A DNA stretch of 64,000 nucleotides from Datisca glomerata. Lineage: Eukaryota; Streptophyta; Magnoliopsida; Cucurbitales; Datiscaceae. The number at the start of each line of letters is the position of its first letter. Position 1 is the stretch's first letter. The translations under genes were made by a program, and so were the position numbers. The notes beneath the pieces were generated by a model. It did no database searches, was not told the DNA's origin, and saw only the letters and a program-made list of their open reading frames with translations. The DNA lies in the NCBI GenBank assembly GCA_003255025.1, contig QANY01008720.1:646605-710604 (forward strand), read 5' to 3'. Positions 35,201 through 48,314 of the stretch are shown piece by piece.

Positions 35201-36254
35201 TATGCGGTTGGTTCAGCTTCTTACAATCTTCTGGTGTGATTGGTTAGCAATCTCTCAGTCCAGAGATGGTTGAGAGTTTGATACTCTTTTTCCTTTTCTG
35301 TCCAAAGATGGTTGAGAGGCTGATACTCTTCTTTTCCTTTTCTGAGAATAGTGATATAAAGTGGGCGAGCTTTGACTTGACTTTCTGGGCCATTGGATTT
35401 CGGATTTCCCCTTAGGCCCTTTCTGAATTTGTGAGTGATTGCCAATCAAGGTCATAGAAAAACAACTTGATAGATATGGTTCACCAGGGGAGGCTGGAAG
35501 TCTAGGGATTGCCAACGTAAAGTTTTATTCTTCTTGTCTATACTGTTTCTTGGTCCATATAATTAGAAGTTTCGTTTTGTAGCCGGGGGTCCATATAATG
35601 GTGAACAACTTGTCATTTTAAGCCTAAGATCATTTACCTGTCTAAGATATTAATAATTTTTAAACATATAATAATATTTCATTGGAGTAGATGCAATGTT
35701 GACTGGGGTTCTCTGTGTTGTTATACTATACCAACTTGTAATTTCTTGTTCTTGATACCCATTCTCTGTGTTGGATCATGACCTACTTTCATGGACTTGG
35801 CAGATCGGACCTACATTTACGGATCAGCAGCCTGTTATATTTAATCAACAAATTACACCAATACAATCATCACAAGCATATTATCAACCAAATGGACCAC
35901 AGGTAGGGATTTACACTTTTTCCCGGAACGTTCTCATTGTAGTGAGGCTAAATGTTTTGAATTGTTATAGAAGAGTACCAAATGAGAACTATTATTAATG
36001 ATCTTTGTGCACTTAAATTACAGTATGGGCAGCAAATGCTTCTTGACCATCATAGGCAAGTCGTCTACATGCCAGGCTACCAACCTGTAAGCTACTTTTA
36101 GATTTTTCCAACTATAGTTATCGAAGATGCACATACGTCCTTATTTCTCATCAAGTATTCTTCCCGGGAAACGGGTGGATTTTATCTTTTGCATATGGTC
36201 TTATTTCTTGAGTTTTTGCCTTTATAGGAAATGGCGTATAAAGGCCGAGAATAA
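29298..36254 (+). CDS. CID4: Ataxin-2-related PABP-interacting protein (CID3/CID4-like)
   Basis: Fourteen coding exons: 29298-29436, 29606-29764, 29887-30020, 30233-30423, 31515-31692, 31773-31991, 32193-32314, 32452-32524, 32676-32709, 32965-33296, 33482-33628, 35804-35902, 36024-36086, 36228-36254. All are GT-AG and the frame closes at 638 aa. The N-terminal Lsm domain (about residues 55-140) includes RLVYLAACLIGHHVEVQV. The LsmAD domain (about 205-270) includes FETNEMLFGVKSTFDEELYT and ends in EEERG-like sequence. A Ser/Pro-rich region follows, then the PAM2 motif LNPHAKEFKFNPNAKSFVPS, split over exons 10/11, which binds the MLLE domain of poly(A)-binding protein. The C-terminal tail is Gln/Pro/Tyr-rich. 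Plant proteins of this kind act in cytoplasmic mRNA metabolism and stress-granule-type complexes. The symbol is by family resemblance; CID3 is equally possible. The gene looks intact. Confidence 0.93.
32741..32772 (+). repeat. CA microsatellite in intron 9
   Basis: About 15 CA units with one CT interruption, within intron 9 of the ataxin-2-like gene. Confidence 0.9.
33357..33394 (+). repeat. Duplicated PAM2-exon start inside intron 10
   Basis: This intron sequence repeats the intron/exon 11 junction (33480-33517) with about one change over 36 bp. It starts GGAATTCAAATTTAATCCCA in both. The splice-acceptor AG is changed to GG here, so this copy should not be used as an exon. Confidence 0.85.
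34055..34800. mobile_element. Probable small mobile element in intron 11 of the ataxin-2-like gene
   Basis: Intron 11 (33629-35803, 2.2 kb) is much longer than the others. It contains CACACGTGCGTTGCACGTGA at about 34069, a motif typical of a group of plant MITE/Helitron-like repeats, followed by AT-rich sequence with a TA microsatellite (34318-34440, including three copies of TATTATGGATATTATGATA). The segment may end near TTTTAATATATTATAGAT (about 34770). Ends and family are uncertain. Confidence 0.35.
34844..34982 (+). repeat. Tandem duplication of about 70 bp in intron 11
   Basis: Two adjacent copies of a unit starting GATGTTAGGAAAG and ending AAAACGCAAGGA (34842-34911 and 34912-34981), with a few differences. 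A second tandem pair of about 47 bp (AGATGGTTGAGAG...CCTTTTCTG) lies at 35262-35345. Both are intronic and non-coding. Confidence 0.8.
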
Positions 36255-38317
36255 TAGGAGGTTGGTTTGAAATAACACACGTCTGGTCTTCATCAAATAA
36301 TTCCAAGAGGAAAAACCTTGGAACATACTTATGCAGGAGAAAATGAAGCAACTCGCGTTTATTGAGTGATTGTTCGACTCGGTTTATGGTCTAGTTTGGG
36401 AGAGTTCGCTCGGGTTGAGTTATAGCTTTGATTCTGTAAATTTTAACACATATTATGAGTTTGTGATTTAAATTTTCATTAAGTAATTTCTGATTCTCAT
36501 TGTTAGTAGGTGTTCTATTTAATCGTGGATATTCAATAGTTTGAGGGGTTGTCTTGTTTTCGATTATTCTTTGATTCTATACGATGGTTGTGGGATGCTT
36601 TTCTCTTCCTTTTTTTGTTTATCCATTCATTTATCTGAAACTGTTGGACTTAATTAGAAACTTGAAAATGAAAAGAAGAAACTTTTAAAAGTTAATTGAA
36701 TATCTAAACTTTTATAAGTTAATTGAATATCTAAACTTTTAAAAGTTAATTGAAATTTCGTTGTCCATAGAAGCTATGAATTAATAGCTTAAAAAACATG
36801 CCATCTAGTCGTTTTGAGAGATCATGTTACATTGGTTTTAAACCTGAAAACGGAAACATGTGAAGACAGTTTATGATAGTTACATTGGTTCTAAACGGAA
36901 ACATGTGAAGACAGTTTATGAAACGGAAACATGTGAAGACAGATCATGTTACATTGGTTCTAAACGACAATCTACAATGAAACTTTATGATAGTTTACGC
37001 ATTCAATCACAACTTTTAGAATCGGAAAAGTGAAAAATGTATTATTAGCCCAAACATACAAAGTTTGTTTTTTAAATTTTAATTTTTAAAAATTAAATCT
37101 TAGCCAAACATACAAAGTTTGTTTTTTAAATTTTAATTTTAAATTTTTTGTTTTTTAAATTTTAATTTTTAAAAATTAAATCTTAGCCAAACATACAAAG
37201 TTTGTTTTTTAAATTTTAATTTTTAAAAATTAAATCTTAGCTTTGTGACAATGCAAGTGGGGACCACTAAAATGTCTCCTAATTTAGTATTTATGTTTGG
37301 AGAATGCAACAAGTCATGCACGTGCGCGACCCATGTAGCTGAGTTTGATTGGTTGCATTAAAAAACACAACCAATGCAGTGCTGTTACGGATTGTGCATC
37401 GACACTATTTGGACCAAATAGCATTAGCGCCGGCTTGAAGGCAATGCAAACTAGGCAGTCGTTTAGGGCCTCAAGCTCATTAGAGGGCTCATGTTGTGGA
37501 CTCTTCTTTTAATTTATTTTTTCTTTTTTTAAAACTGTATGTAATTAAAAATGTTGTTTAATATCTATCTTCTTAAGGTGTTTTGAAAGCAAGATTATAC
37601 TATTCATAGGAATTATTTTTTCCTTTCAACGTTTCCAATATTAGTTTCCACCTCTTCAATATTTAGTTTCTCTTTTTGAAGCATATCTCGGATTGTATTT
37701 ATTTCTATGTCCATATTCTTCTTCAAGAATATGGTGTTCCATAAAGTAACTCACAAATCATCAAAATAAGTTAAAACTTGCAATTATTATTTAAATCTAA
37801 TTTTTTATGAATTCCTTTTTTTCTTAGCTTTTTGTTGCGACCTTTCATTAACAAATATTATCTAATTCCCCACGTTCTCAAAAATAAAATATCTTTAGCT
37901 TGACTTTAAATCTAGGCGTAAGAGAAGAAGAGAATGAAAAATTTGATCAGGTTTCTCTCATGTTTAACCGAAATGTGAGGGAGTTATATTAAGGCATGAC
38001 CATTAGGTTTTGATCCAGATTTATCTAAGAAAAAAAACTTATTTTGTATTGATTCAATTTGGCCCATTAAAAGTAATTCAATGGACTTGACCATACATAC
38101 AAAATCCCCTCATGTTATAAACAATATGTGGGAATCCATATCCTAAAAAAATTAGTTCCATATCAAATTAAGTATAGATATGTATAAAATGTTCATGTTG
38201 CTTGCAAATATAACCATTGAAATTAAAACTAACAAAATCCAATTGGGTAAGTTATATAATATGGCCAATGAATATATCATTTGCTAATTAAGATGAATAT
38301 ATCTATTCAAAATTATT
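36255..38317. other. Downstream spacer with several tandem repeats
   Basis: 3' UTR of the ataxin-2-like gene followed by AT-rich spacer. There are two to three copies of a 35-bp unit (TATCTAAACTTTTATAAGTT-like) at 36680-36765. Two copies of AACGGAAACATGTGAAGACA lie at 36893 and 36922, after an earlier one at 36848. Three copies of a 70-80 bp AT-rich unit containing CCAAACATACAAAGTTTGTT lie at 37050-37240. From about 37427 the sequence changes to GCCGGCTTGAAGGCAATGCA, possibly one end of a hAT-like element. No gene is seen. Confidence 0.6.
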
Positions 38318-38905
38318 GATGCGGAAAATATGTCAGCATCGACTATCGAGAGGACCGTTACGCGTCGCTCGATGATTCATCCAAGGATCTGCAAAAATCA
38401 AGAACGATCGTAAAAATAGTAGGCAGTGCATCATATATTTATAATGATTTTCTGTATCAGTCAAACATCATGGTTCAATGTATCTTCCTCCTTATTCTGA
38501 TAAGGAATGCATATATTCATGAAGAATATACCCCTAATCAGGAACTTTTGGTTATCGTCTTATCCTCCTTAACAATAATTGAGATTGCATTGTAGATTTG
38601 TTGTGTACCTATCCCACAGTGTATGACTGATTATCATATTTTTGTTGTGTCGGCTCGGCTTCTCGACTAACCGCGATCCTAGGTATGAGAGGACCTCGGT
38701 CATCCACGTGACCTCAGAGTGTAAGTGTAGGTGGGGTCGTGTTCGTCACCTCGGTCGTGGACGGTGCCTCGGTCATCATGGTGACCTTGGTCAAGAAAGA
38801 GTCATCAGTTTGGACTTAATGTGAGCCCTCCCTTTGAATGAGAGTATTGGGCCTTGCTCGAAAATATTATTGAGTGTGCCTTAACCCGGATGTTTTTTCT
38901 CCCCT
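38318..38905 (-). repeat. 3' LTR of the Gypsy element
   Basis: 588 bp. It matches 55363-56203 except that about 250 bp present in the right copy (about 55470-55740) is absent here. The next interior bases, TAAGTTTGCCCCCACTTC, read on - as a purine-rich tract (GAAGTGGGGGCAAACTTA), as expected before a 3' LTR. Confidence 0.8.
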
Positions 38906-39150
38906 AAGTTTGCCCCCACTTCTTGAGTCTGGAGCATAGCGATAGAGTCGGGAAGTATGTTCTGGAGGGAGCCATGAGCTTTTACCCAAAACTCTGTCTA
39001 TGCATTTAATCGAGTGTCAAGCATGTGCTATAGCGTTGTGATCACCAAGCAGTGGAGTTTGTGCCCAAATATCTAAGTATTTGATATGGGTTCTTGATGG
39101 CATCTTAGAGCATCTTGTGTCTGATTTGTCAATTTACTCTTGATAAAAAG

Positions 39151-40420
39151 TGTTGACACATGTCCATAAAGTAAAGTATAATAACAATTTATTTGTATTG
39201 AGTTATTTCTCAGACATTAGTATTATTGAATTTTTATGAATAAATTGAAAGTTTATTTTCAATTAAAGTGTGTTTGTAAATTACTCAAGTCCTGAAACTT
39301 TCATCAACGAATGAAGGGTGAAGACAGACTTGTCTCCAGACGAACTCTTCTGAGAAAGTTCAGAACGATATTCACAGTCGTATGATCGACTAGGAAATTG
39401 AATCTGATTACGACTGTTAGGTTGAACCAATTGATGCTAGTCATGGGGCATGATAGTGGAGACTCAAACACTTAACCTAGACATGTTATGAACATGTTGA
39501 ATAGACCGGTAACAAATTAATTTAGAGCCCAAAACCGTTTACCTAGCTCTAAATCTAATTGTTATACCTTAAGGATATTTTTGTAATTACCTTAATCCTG
39601 AGCTGAATACGTAGCTTAACTTAGTTAGTTGTAATATTTGATATGTCAAATGAGTGAGTTCAAATTGGCGGGCAATATCTCGACTGTTGGGATTGTAATT
39701 CAATTAAGTTGGAGTTACGTGATTCACAGATATGAAAATTTGTGGTTGGATTGTGAAAGCAACAATATCACCTTATGCTTTATTGATGGGTGTTTGAATA
39801 AATTAACCCGGCCAGGTATTCAATGAATTGAGTCATTGATTAAGATTTGTGAATTGTACGAGACAATTCACTATAATGTCTTTCTTATTTACAATCAATA
39901 AAGTAGTTAAGGAAATAATAACAAGGGGTAGAATGGTAATTTTACATTCCTCTCTTGTTACTGATAGTCGCAATGGGTATTCTATTAAAATATTCTGTGA
40001 ACCGTGAAAATAAAAAAGGGTTTATATACACAAACATAAAAGCAGTGCGCATGAATCGAGAGTTAATTCAGCATCGAACATATAGTGGAGTCATATGATG
40101 TCATGACTAAATATGTCAAGAATTTATGGAGATAAATTCACCGGGCATGTGAATCCTTAGCTTTGTTCGTGTGGGTCCATCCAGTCTAAGAAATAGCTCA
40201 TGAGAACATGAATAAAGAAACGAAGTAAATTGGATCAAAATGTGTTTTGGTGCCAAGACATATTTCCTACACCTATATGTGAGGGGTGATGCCACTTAAT
40301 TAGTTAAGTGTGATTATTTGTATTAAAATTAATTAGTTTATTATTTTCTAATTATTGGATAGTTAGTAAATAAAAATAAATAAATTAAATCTATCAATTG
40401 GATTGATAAATTTCGATACA
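39151..40420 (+). repeat. 5' LTR of Copia 2
   Basis: 1270 bp, from TGTTGACACATGTCC to TTTCGATACA. It differs from the 3' copy at many sites, so the insertion is not recent. No primer binding site follows directly, because foreign repeat sequence starts within about 25 bp. Confidence 0.85.
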
Positions 40421-40444
40421 ACTCTAACACTGTGGAGTATATTT

Positions 40445-42085
40445 GTAAATATACTGATTCAACGAGTGTCTTTGAGCCAGCTTTGATGAATATCGAGCAG
40501 TTCTTTTGAAGAACGAACTTTTGAGCATCTATAGACTGATGCCCTAATCATCGTGTCCTAGGTTTCACAATATTCTAGTGTTATGGAAGGTGTTTAGTTT
40601 CTATGCCCCCAGGGTATCGACCAAACATATTCCATTGAGTAATAAGTTTGTATTTAATCTTGTTATTAACATCCTTAATTTTAAATACAATGCTCACTCT
40701 GTTGAGCTCATCATCGCATTTTTGTGTGCTGACATGACTGTGGGTGTAAGCTGTCAATGCTCACGCTTTCTAGCGGTAGGTTTTGGAGCATTCATTTTCT
40801 TATTTATTCAAATTACGATTGACGAATCCTTGATTGAGAGATCCTTTGGAGTCATCTTCAGTAGAGTACCAAGATCCTTTGAGGTTTGTGATATTTTGTC
40901 TAGTCTTAGTACCATAGTCATCTGTGTGACTTGGGATGCCGTTTTTATAATTGTGATTATGGGTATCATTGTTATCTAGATAACTTAAGGTACCTTATCT
41001 ATCTGTGTGACGTAGAGTATTATAGTCATCTGGGTGATTTTAGGTACCTTAGTCATATGTGTGACTTAAGGGTATTATAGTCATTTGTGTAACTTCGAGT
41101 CCCATAGTCATTTAGGTGATGTTGGGTGCTATAGTCATCTACGTGACTTCCATAGTCATCTATATGAGTTTAGATCTCATATTCATTAGTATGACGACCA
41201 AAGTCATCTATGTGACTTCAGATCTCATAGTCTTTTAAATGACGCTCTTAGTCATCTAGTGGCATGGGATCTATTAGTCATCTTCGTGACTTTAGATCTC
41301 ATAATCATCTAAATGATGGTCATAGTCATCAACGTGAGTTCGATTACCATGAAATTTATCGCGGTCCTTTTGTCCTATGCACGATCTTTCCTTTTCGTCA
41401 TCTTAGGTGATCAAGAGGTCTCAGTGACCGTGGCATTTATCGAGGTCTATCATCCGAGCATCTCGTGTGCTTGGGTGTCACGATATTCTACTGTGGTCCT
41501 TTTACCCTATACATGGTCTTTTCTCATAGTCATCTAAGGTAAGTAGGAGGCCTCGAAGGCTGTGACTTTTATCGAGGTATTTCATCTGAGTATCTCATGT
41601 GCTCGGTGCCATGAGATTCTACCGTGGTCCTTTTGCCCTATGTAGGGTCTTTTTCTCCTAGTCATCTTAGGTGAGTATGAGGCCTCATTTAGCCCTGGTA
41701 TTGGGTGAGGTCTTTCATCTGAGGGTTCCATGACCTCGGGCACAATAAAATATTATCGTAGTCCTTTTGCCCTATACAAAATTTTTCTACAAATCATCTT
41801 AAGTGATAAGGAGGCCTCACCTAGCCATGACCATGGGTGAGATCTTCCATCCGATGGTTCGATGACCTCGGGCGCCCTATGCAGGTTTTTTTTTTATCTA
41901 AATCATCTCAAGTGATAAGGATGCCTCATCTAGCCATGGTATTGGATGAGGTCTTCTATCTGAGGGTTCCATGACCTCGGGCGCCATGAAATGTTATCGT
42001 GGTCCTTTTTCCCTATGCAACTCAATGTTATCGTGGTCCTTTTGCCCTATGCAACTCAATGTTATCATGGTCCTTTTGCCCTATG
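40445..42085. repeat. Gypsy-related tandem unit A
   Basis: First of three related blocks. It starts near TTCAACGAGTGTCTTTGAGC. It contains a minisatellite of 25-30 bp units (GTCATCTGTGTGACTT plus a variable part) at about 40915-41330, then larger units around GAGGTCTTTCATCTGAGGGT and ATCGTGGTCCTTTTGCCCTA. It ends with three near-identical copies of GTTATCGTGGTCCTTTTGCC with CTATGCAACTCA at 41990-42090. No protein family was recognised. Confidence 0.8.
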
Positions 42086-43130
42086 CAACTCACGTAGTGA
42101 TTTGATTGTTTAAGTCGTCCGTTTGTTAGAAATTTATAGTGATTTTGTGTCGTATCTTGGTACAACGAGTGTCCTTGAGCTAGCCTTGATGAAAATCGAG
42201 CAGTTCTTCTTTTAGAGAACGAAATTTTGAGAATCTATAGAGTGATGTCCCCATCATCGTGTCCTAGGTTTCGTAATATTCTGGTATTATGGAAGGTGCT
42301 TAGCTTCAAAGCCCCCAGGGTATCGACCGAACATATTTCATTGAGTAGTAAGTTTGTATTTGGCCTTGTTGTTGACATCCTTAATTTTAAATACAATGCT
42401 CACTCTGTTGAGCTCATCGTCGCATTTTTATTTGCTGACATGTCAGTGGGCGTACCGTCAATGCTCACGCTTTCTAGCAGTAGGTTTCTGAGCCTTATTT
42501 TCCTTATTTATTTAAATTGCGTTTGACGAATCCTTGATGGTGAGATCCTTTGGAGTCATCTTCAATAAAGTACCAAGATCCTTTGAGATTTGTGAGATTT
42601 TGTCTAGTCTCGTACCATAGTCATCTGTGTGACTTGGGGTGCCGTTTTAATAATTGTGATTATGGGTACCATACTTATCTGGGTAACTCCGTGTACCTTA
42701 ACCATCTGTGTGACATAGAGTATTATAGTCATCTAGGTGACTTTAGGTACCTTAGCCATATGTGTGACTTGGGGGTATCATAGTCATTTGTGTGACTTCG
42801 AGTCCCATAGTCATCTGCGTGACGTTAGGTGTTATAGTCATCTGCGTGACTTCCATAGTCATCTCTATGACTTCAGATCTCATATTCATTTGGATGACGA
42901 CCATATTTATCTATCTGACTTCAGATCTCATAGTCATCTAAGTGACGGTCGTAGTCATTTGATGGCTTCGGATCTCATAGTCATCTGGTGGCTTCAGATC
43001 TCATAGTCATCTGCGTGACTTCAGATCCCATAATCATCTAAGTGATGGCCATAATCATCAACGTGAGTTCTAGTATCTCGAAATACTATCGTGGTCCTTT
43101 TATCTTATGCATGATATTTTCTGTTCATGC
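42086..43130. repeat. Gypsy-related tandem unit B
   Basis: Second copy, directly after unit A (CACGTAGTGATTTGATTGTT at 42093). It is shorter than A and C because it stops after the minisatellite part (42600-43060). Confidence 0.8.
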
Positions 43131-44492
43131 TGGAGTTACTATTCCGGCAGCCCGTGATTCTATTCTGGCGTCGTCAGTGCCTCTGTATGCTGTCGTTCCC
43201 TGCATAGTGACTAGGGTTTGTGAAACCATATGCGATAACAATTAGAGTTTAAGAAACCCCGTGATATTTCGCGATAACCGTTATCCTATTTTTTATCTTT
43301 TAAAATTTTAAATTTTAAACGAATAAAAGATAATTACATTCAAAAGATAATTATCTATTTTATATTTTGAATTTTGAATTCAAAGATAATTATCTTTTTT
43401 ATCTTTTTATCTTTTGAATTCAAAAGATAATTATCAATGTTATCTTTTTATTTTATTAAAAAGTGGGATAATTAATGAAATTATTTAATTAGAAAAATAG
43501 TTTTCCTTAATTAAAGGGTTTTAATCAAAATTTAAATTTGGAATTTTTGAAATTTAAAATTTGAAATTTGAATTTTAAGTTTTAAATTTAAATTTTAAAA
43601 TGGGAATGGACTTTTGTAATGAGTTACAAAGTGGTGGGATAACATGGAGAAGAATGAGGAAATTACAGACGCCATGAAGATTAGTTTATAAATTAATTTA
43701 TAATTAATTTATTATTCTTCTTGGGTTGTAATTAGAAATGAGTCAATATGGATGTTAATTTTAAATGTATGATTTAATTTTAATCGTGTATCATTATATA
43801 ACATGTCATATAGAACTAGGAATATGCCAATATTAAATTATCATGTAGAATTTACATGCAGTGTAGATTAATTTATGATGGTTATAAATTAATAAAAATG
43901 TGAAATCTATAATAGTTATGATTTTAAATTGGGGTTTTAAATTAAATAAAGGATTTATACATTTCATCACAATTTTCAAATTAATAAAAGTTATGTTTTG
44001 AAAAACAACCAAAAATCCAAATTTTTTTAAAAACTAAGCGTGATGGTCGTTTAAGTTAAAATGTTCCCAAAGTCTCCAATGTCAACTTGATAATGCCGTG
44101 AGGAATGGTTTAGAACCGCTCATAGCGGTCCTCTCTTCAATGAGAGAAACTTTGAAGTCCTGTCGCTTTGAGTCATCGAGTTTCTTGAAAAACTAAGACT
44201 TTTAAAGGAAGTGGCGGGGCATGGCCATCCCATAGACGGACTGTTAGTCCATAGTAACATTTAAGAGTTGACGCGTTGGTTAAATACATAGATTGAAGTA
44301 CATTGGAATCCCTACTTAATGGCTAGTCAATGTGCCAATATGACCAAAATCATTGGTGATTGGTTAAGCTAGATTTAGCGACATTTGAGCGTTAACCAAA
44401 TGAGAAGAGTCTCGATGCGATAGGAGATAGTCATATTTTCCTAAACGATTGGGTATTTATTTACACCACTTTATTTATTGTTTTTAGTAATC
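43131..44492 (+). other. Leader of Copia 2, AT-rich
   Basis: Non-coding. It contains several copies of AAAGATAATTATC (43325-43440), a GAATTTTGAATTC-type repeat cluster, and then sequence with the same layout as the Copia 1 leader. The frame remnants near 44040-44460 are not recognisable. Confidence 0.5.
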
Positions 44493-47400
44493 ATGTCAAT
44501 ATCCTCATTCTCAACTATCTTAAACGCGAACAATATTAACTGGTGATAATTACAGTGATTGGAAACACAATCTTGATATCGTACCGACGATTGAAAAGCA
44601 CAAGTTCGTGCTCACCACCTGTTGTTCCTTTGAGCTTTTTAGTGAATCGACTAAGGAGGAAAATGATGCTTATCCTTCTTGGCTACATTCTGATGAGATA
44701 GCCAGATATTACATCTTGACTTCTGTTAGCAATGTGTTGTAACAATAATATCAACATTTGGAAACCACTCTTGATATGATGTTGAACATCACCAAAATTT
44801 TCGGAGATCATGGTCGTTAAGTTAAATAGGTAGTTGTGCGAAACCTTATGAACTGTAGGATAAAATCTGAAACTCTTGTCAGAGAATATATGATGTTGAT
44901 CATTAGTTATCTGAATGAGATAGAGATCATGGATGCTGAGGTTGATTGTAAGACTCAGGTGGATGGGATCCTAGAGACTTGACCTGATACCTTCGAGAAC
45001 TTCAAACTTAATAATTTGATGAATAAGTTAAGGTACTCGCTTCCTCAGATTATGAAGGAGTAGCAAGCCACTAAGACTTTGGTTCTAAAGGGCAAGAGGA
45101 AGACTGGAGAGGAAAACTTTACTGAAAGTAAGTCTTCCACCTCTTACGCCAAAAGGAAACACGTGAGGAGGTCTAAATAAGGCTAAGAAGTAGAACTCAA
45201 AAGTTGCAAATGGTAAGGGCATTGTAAGGTGGACATGTTGTGAGACAAGCGTCATCTATGTGAAGTCGATAACCATTGGATACGCAACTGCCTAGATTAT
45301 CTCTAGCAGATATCTTGGTCGAGTTCATCGTCCATATGGGGAATAGAGCACTAATGTTGGCTGTATCAGTTGGAACTTGATAATGGTTATCTGTTTTTAC
45401 GTGATGTTTATTATACTGGTTTTTTGGGAAAAACCTTATTTCAGTAGTTAGTTTAATTGAGCAGAGATTCAATTTGAATTTCATTGAAATATATTTATAT
45501 TTTTAGAAATGACTGCTAATTATTACTACACGTTTGATAAATAAACTATTTTACATAAAATCAATAGTTCCAATGATATGTGACACTGAAGTGAATAATG
45601 ATTCGTAAAAGGATAGTTAAAGGTTGAAGTATGACTCAACAGATCTAACCTATTTGTGGCACTTACGCCTTGGGCATATTAGCCTGGACATGATTAAAAG
45701 ACTTGTGAAGGATGGTCATTTGCAAGCTTTAAGTATGAGATCACTACCCATATGCGAATCATGTATTGAAGGCAAATGACCAAGAGACATTTTTTCAGCA
45801 AAAGGTGAAAGAGCCTCTCAATGCCTTGAACTCATACATAGTTATGTATGTGGGGCATTGAATATCCAAGCAAGAAGAGGTTATGAATACTTCATAACCT
45901 TCACTGATGACTACTCACATTTTGGTCATGTTTATCTAATGTGTCAAAAGTCTGAAACCTTTGAAAAGTTCAAAGAGTATAAGGCATTTGTTGAAAAGCA
46001 ATTAGAAAAATAAATCAAAACACTACGATCTGATCGTGGTAGAGAGTACTTGTTAGGAGAGTTCAAAGACTTTCTTAAGGAAGAAGATATTATTTCTCAG
46101 CTTACAGTACCTGGTACGCCACATCAGAATGGTGTGTCAGAGAAAAAGAATCAAACTCTGATGGATATGGTTAAATCCATATGAGTTAGTCATCCCTCCC
46201 AGATTCCTTATAGGGATATGCCTTGGAAAGAACGACATATATTCTGAATCAAGTTTCGTCAAAGACGATGCTTGGTACACCATATGAAAGATGGTATAGA
46301 TGAAAGTCGTCTATTAACCATTTTAAAATACGGGGGTGCCCAGCACATGTTCTAAAACTAAATACACACAAGTTGGCCAGTCATTCAGAATTACGCATGT
46401 TCGTAGGATATCTTAAAGGAACAAATGGATACATCTTCTACAGTATGACTGACCAGAAAATATTCGTTAGCACGAATGCTCATTTTTTGAAGAAGATTAC
46501 ATTAAAAGTGTACAGCCGAGAAGCAAAGTTATGCTAGAGGAATTATTGAATGGGAGGACATCGACTCCCCAATCAAAAATTGTTTCAAATTCAATAATGG
46601 AAGAACCACGACATGAGCCAGAGCCTATGGAGCCTCGACATAGTGTGAGGGTTATGAGATAACCTGATAGGTATATGTCCTATGGAGAAGCTTTGATAGC
46701 TATCTCAGATAAGGACCTTGATAAACCTGTCTCCTACTCAGAGGTCATGGCTGGTCCTGAAACAAATGTATGGCAAGAAGCCATAAACGTTGAGATACAT
46801 TCGTTGTACTCGAACGAAGTCTGGAATCTTGTAGATCCTCCTGAAGGGGCAAAACCCATATGATGAAAATGGATCTATAAGAAGAAAAAAAGTTCGGATG
46901 GGAATTTAGTGACATCTAAAGCTAGGCTCGTAGCCAAGTGCTACACCCAAAAGGAAGGAATAAACGATGAAGATACCTTCTCGTCGGTGGCCATGCTTAA
47001 ATTCATCCAAATTCTTTTATCCATTGTTCCTACCCTTGGTTATGAAATCTAGCAAATGGACGTCAAGACTAGTTTTCTAAATGAAAATCTTGATGAGCTC
47101 ATTTATATGGCTTAACCAGACGGGTTCATGGAGAAAGGCCAAGAGGGAAAAGTTTGCGAATTGCAGAAGTTCATTTATGGACTTAAGCAAGCGTCATGGT
47201 GATGAAATATTAGAATCGATGAAACTATTAAGAACTATGATTTTGAACAATTAGTGGACGAGCCCTGTGTGTATAAGCTGATGCACGAAGGGAATGTGGT
47301 TTTTTTAGTCTTGTACGCAGATGATATTATACTCATTGGGAAAGATGTAGGAAAATTATCTGATGTCAAGATTTGACTTGCAAAGCAATTTGATATAAAG

Positions 47401-48237
47401 GATCTTAGAGAAGCTGCATTTTTCTTAAGTATTCAGATCTTTCGAGATAGGAAGAACAAACAATTGACACTGTCTTAAGCATCTTATATTGATAAAGTGT
47501 TGGATCACTTCAGTATGCAAAACTCCAAGAAATGGTTTCTTCCTCTTAGACATGGAGTCAACCTCTCCAAGGAGAAGTCTCCCAAGACTTGTCAAGAAGA
47601 AGAAAACATGAGAAATATTTCTTATGCTTCAGCCGTAGGAAGTCTCATGTATGCGATGCTTTGCACTAAGCCAGACCTTTCATATGTCGTGGGTGTAGTG
47701 AGTCGTTTCCAATCTAATCTTAGAATTGAGCATTGGAGTGTCGTCGAACATATCTTTAAGTTTCTTAGGAGAATAAGGAATTACATGCTTGTGTGTTCAA
47801 GTAGTGACTTGAATATGACGGAGTATACTGATTCTGATTTTCAAGTTGATAAGGATTCTAGGAGGTGGACTTCAGGATCAGTGTTCATCTTGAACGGTGG
47901 AGCAGTTGTATGGAGAAGTATCAAACAATCTTGTATTGTTGATTCTATCATGAAAGCTGAATATGTGGCAGCTTGTGAAGCTACAAAGGAGGCTGCATGA
48001 CTTAGATGGCTCTTGAAGAATCTGAAAGGTATTCCAGACGCTAACAAGCCTATGACACTTTATTATGATAATAGTTGGGCTGTAGTGAATTCTAATGAAC
48101 CTAGAAGCCATAAGAGATCCAAACACATATAGCGTAAATATCACCTGATTAGAGAAATTGTTCAGCATGGAGATGTTATGGTTATGTATATTTCGACGGT
48201 CAACAACCTGGTAGATCCATTCATGAAGACTTAAAAG
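44493..48237 (+). pseudogene. Gag-pol remnant of Copia 2
   Basis: Gag starts MSISSFSTILNANNINW at 44493. A frame change follows, then GDNYSDWKHNLDIVPTIEKH. The GAG-pre-integrase box lies near 45650-45780 (LRLGHISLDMIKRL, CESCIEGK). The integrase core at 45800-46350 includes LRSDRGREYLLGEFKDF. RT (46760-47500) contains QMDVKTSFLNENLDELIYMA and the catalytic YADD in VLYADDIILIGKD (47317-47355). The RNase H region (47497-48237) includes YASAVGSLMYAMLCTKPDLS, EYTDSDFQ and MKAEYVAACEATKEAA. Stops and frameshifts occur throughout, so it cannot make an intact polyprotein, but all domains are present, unlike in Copia 1. Confidence 0.88.
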
Positions 48238-48314
48238 AATAAAGATTTTTATGGTCATCTGGAGGTCTTGGGGATAAAAGATTGTACACGCCTATTTTAG
48301 TCCAAGTGGGAGAT

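Noticed and set aside
38642..38824. Sixty-codon frame in the Gypsy LTR
   Set aside because: It is inside an LTR, the matching frame in the other LTR is broken, and there is no family resemblance.
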